Assembly (NCBI GenBank): GCA_035299585.1
Contig: DATGWF010000075.1
Coordinates: 1-6,810, forward strand
Length of the DNA: 6,810 nt
Source of the DNA: DATGWF01 sp035299585
Lineage (GTDB): Bacteria; Actinomycetota; Actinomycetes; Actinomycetales; Microbacteriaceae
Direction: 5' to 3'
Part shown: positions 6,758 to 6,810 of the stretch, piece after piece
How positions within the stretch are numbered: the first letter of the stretch is position 1
Layout: each line of letters starts with the position of its first letter
The notes under the pieces: generated by a model
What the model was told of the DNA's origin: nothing
What the model saw: the letters and a program-made list of their open reading frames with translations, nothing else
The model's database searches: none
Translations under genes and position numbers: made by a program

Positions 6758-6810
6758 GAATTGGCTCCCGTCAGTCCGAGGTAGTGGCGGGTTCTCCGCA
6801 TCGCGTCCGC
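6754..6810 (-). CDS. 3' end of an unidentified gene coupled to the GatD-like gene (possibly murT)
   Basis: The last 18 codons of a minus-strand gene are visible, ending RRTRHYLGLTGANS, with TGA at 6754-6756. The stop overlaps the GTG start of the GatD-like gene in a GTGA arrangement, so the two are probably co-transcribed and translationally coupled. GatD-type genes are commonly preceded or followed by murT, the Mur-ligase-like subunit, so murT is the natural guess. The 18 residues are too few to confirm it. Confidence 0.55.
   Translation of the reverse strand, partial: ADAMRRTRHYLGLTGANS
6765..6769 (-). promoter_or_regulatory. Shine-Dalgarno of the GatD-like gene
   Basis: GGGAG on the minus strand lies seven bases upstream of the GTG at 6757, inside the end of the preceding coding region. 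It supports the GTG start; the next in-frame Met (13) would remove the first strand of the fold. Confidence 0.6.

Overview
The window comes from a high-GC actinobacterium. The codon use is strongly G/C-ending, and the actinobacterial-type topoisomerase IV subunits together with a small CxxC…CxxH protein point to Actinomycetota. Microbacteriaceae is my best guess, from remembered sequence resemblance rather than a search. All five main coding regions read through without frameshifts, and I saw no mobile element, CRISPR array, tRNA or rRNA.

Layout from left to right. Positions 1-831 (minus) hold the N-terminal 277 codons of an alkaline-phosphatase-superfamily hydrolase whose C-terminus lies outside the window. 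Only 30 bases away and divergent is parC (862-3324, plus), DNA topoisomerase IV subunit A. It converges on parE (3419-5497, minus), subunit B, across a 94-base gap. A 162-base divergent region with an 11-bp tandem repeat follows. Next comes a small 81-residue cysteine/histidine protein (5660-5905, plus) with a strong ribosome binding site. After a 96-base convergent gap with two small hairpins lies a GatD-like class I glutamine amidotransferase homologue (6002-6757, minus). Its GTG start overlaps the stop codon of a further minus-strand gene that enters from the right edge, possibly murT.

How the genes work together. ParC and ParE form the A2B2 type II topoisomerase that unlinks daughter chromosomes. 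They are transcribed towards each other here, so they cannot share one sense-strand message. The GatD-like protein belongs to the family that, with MurT, amidates the alpha-carboxyl of D-Glu in lipid II.

The most notable observation is that this GatD-like protein lacks the catalytic cysteine: Gly92 sits in the nucleophile position, and the nearby substrate-binding Gln is Glu96. The rest of the GatD scaffold, including the HLHGP histidine, is kept. If the host makes group-B peptidoglycan, as Microbacteriaceae do, a MurT/pseudo-GatD pair could be adapted to attach an amino acid, rather than ammonia, to D-Glu. That is a hypothesis, not something the window proves.
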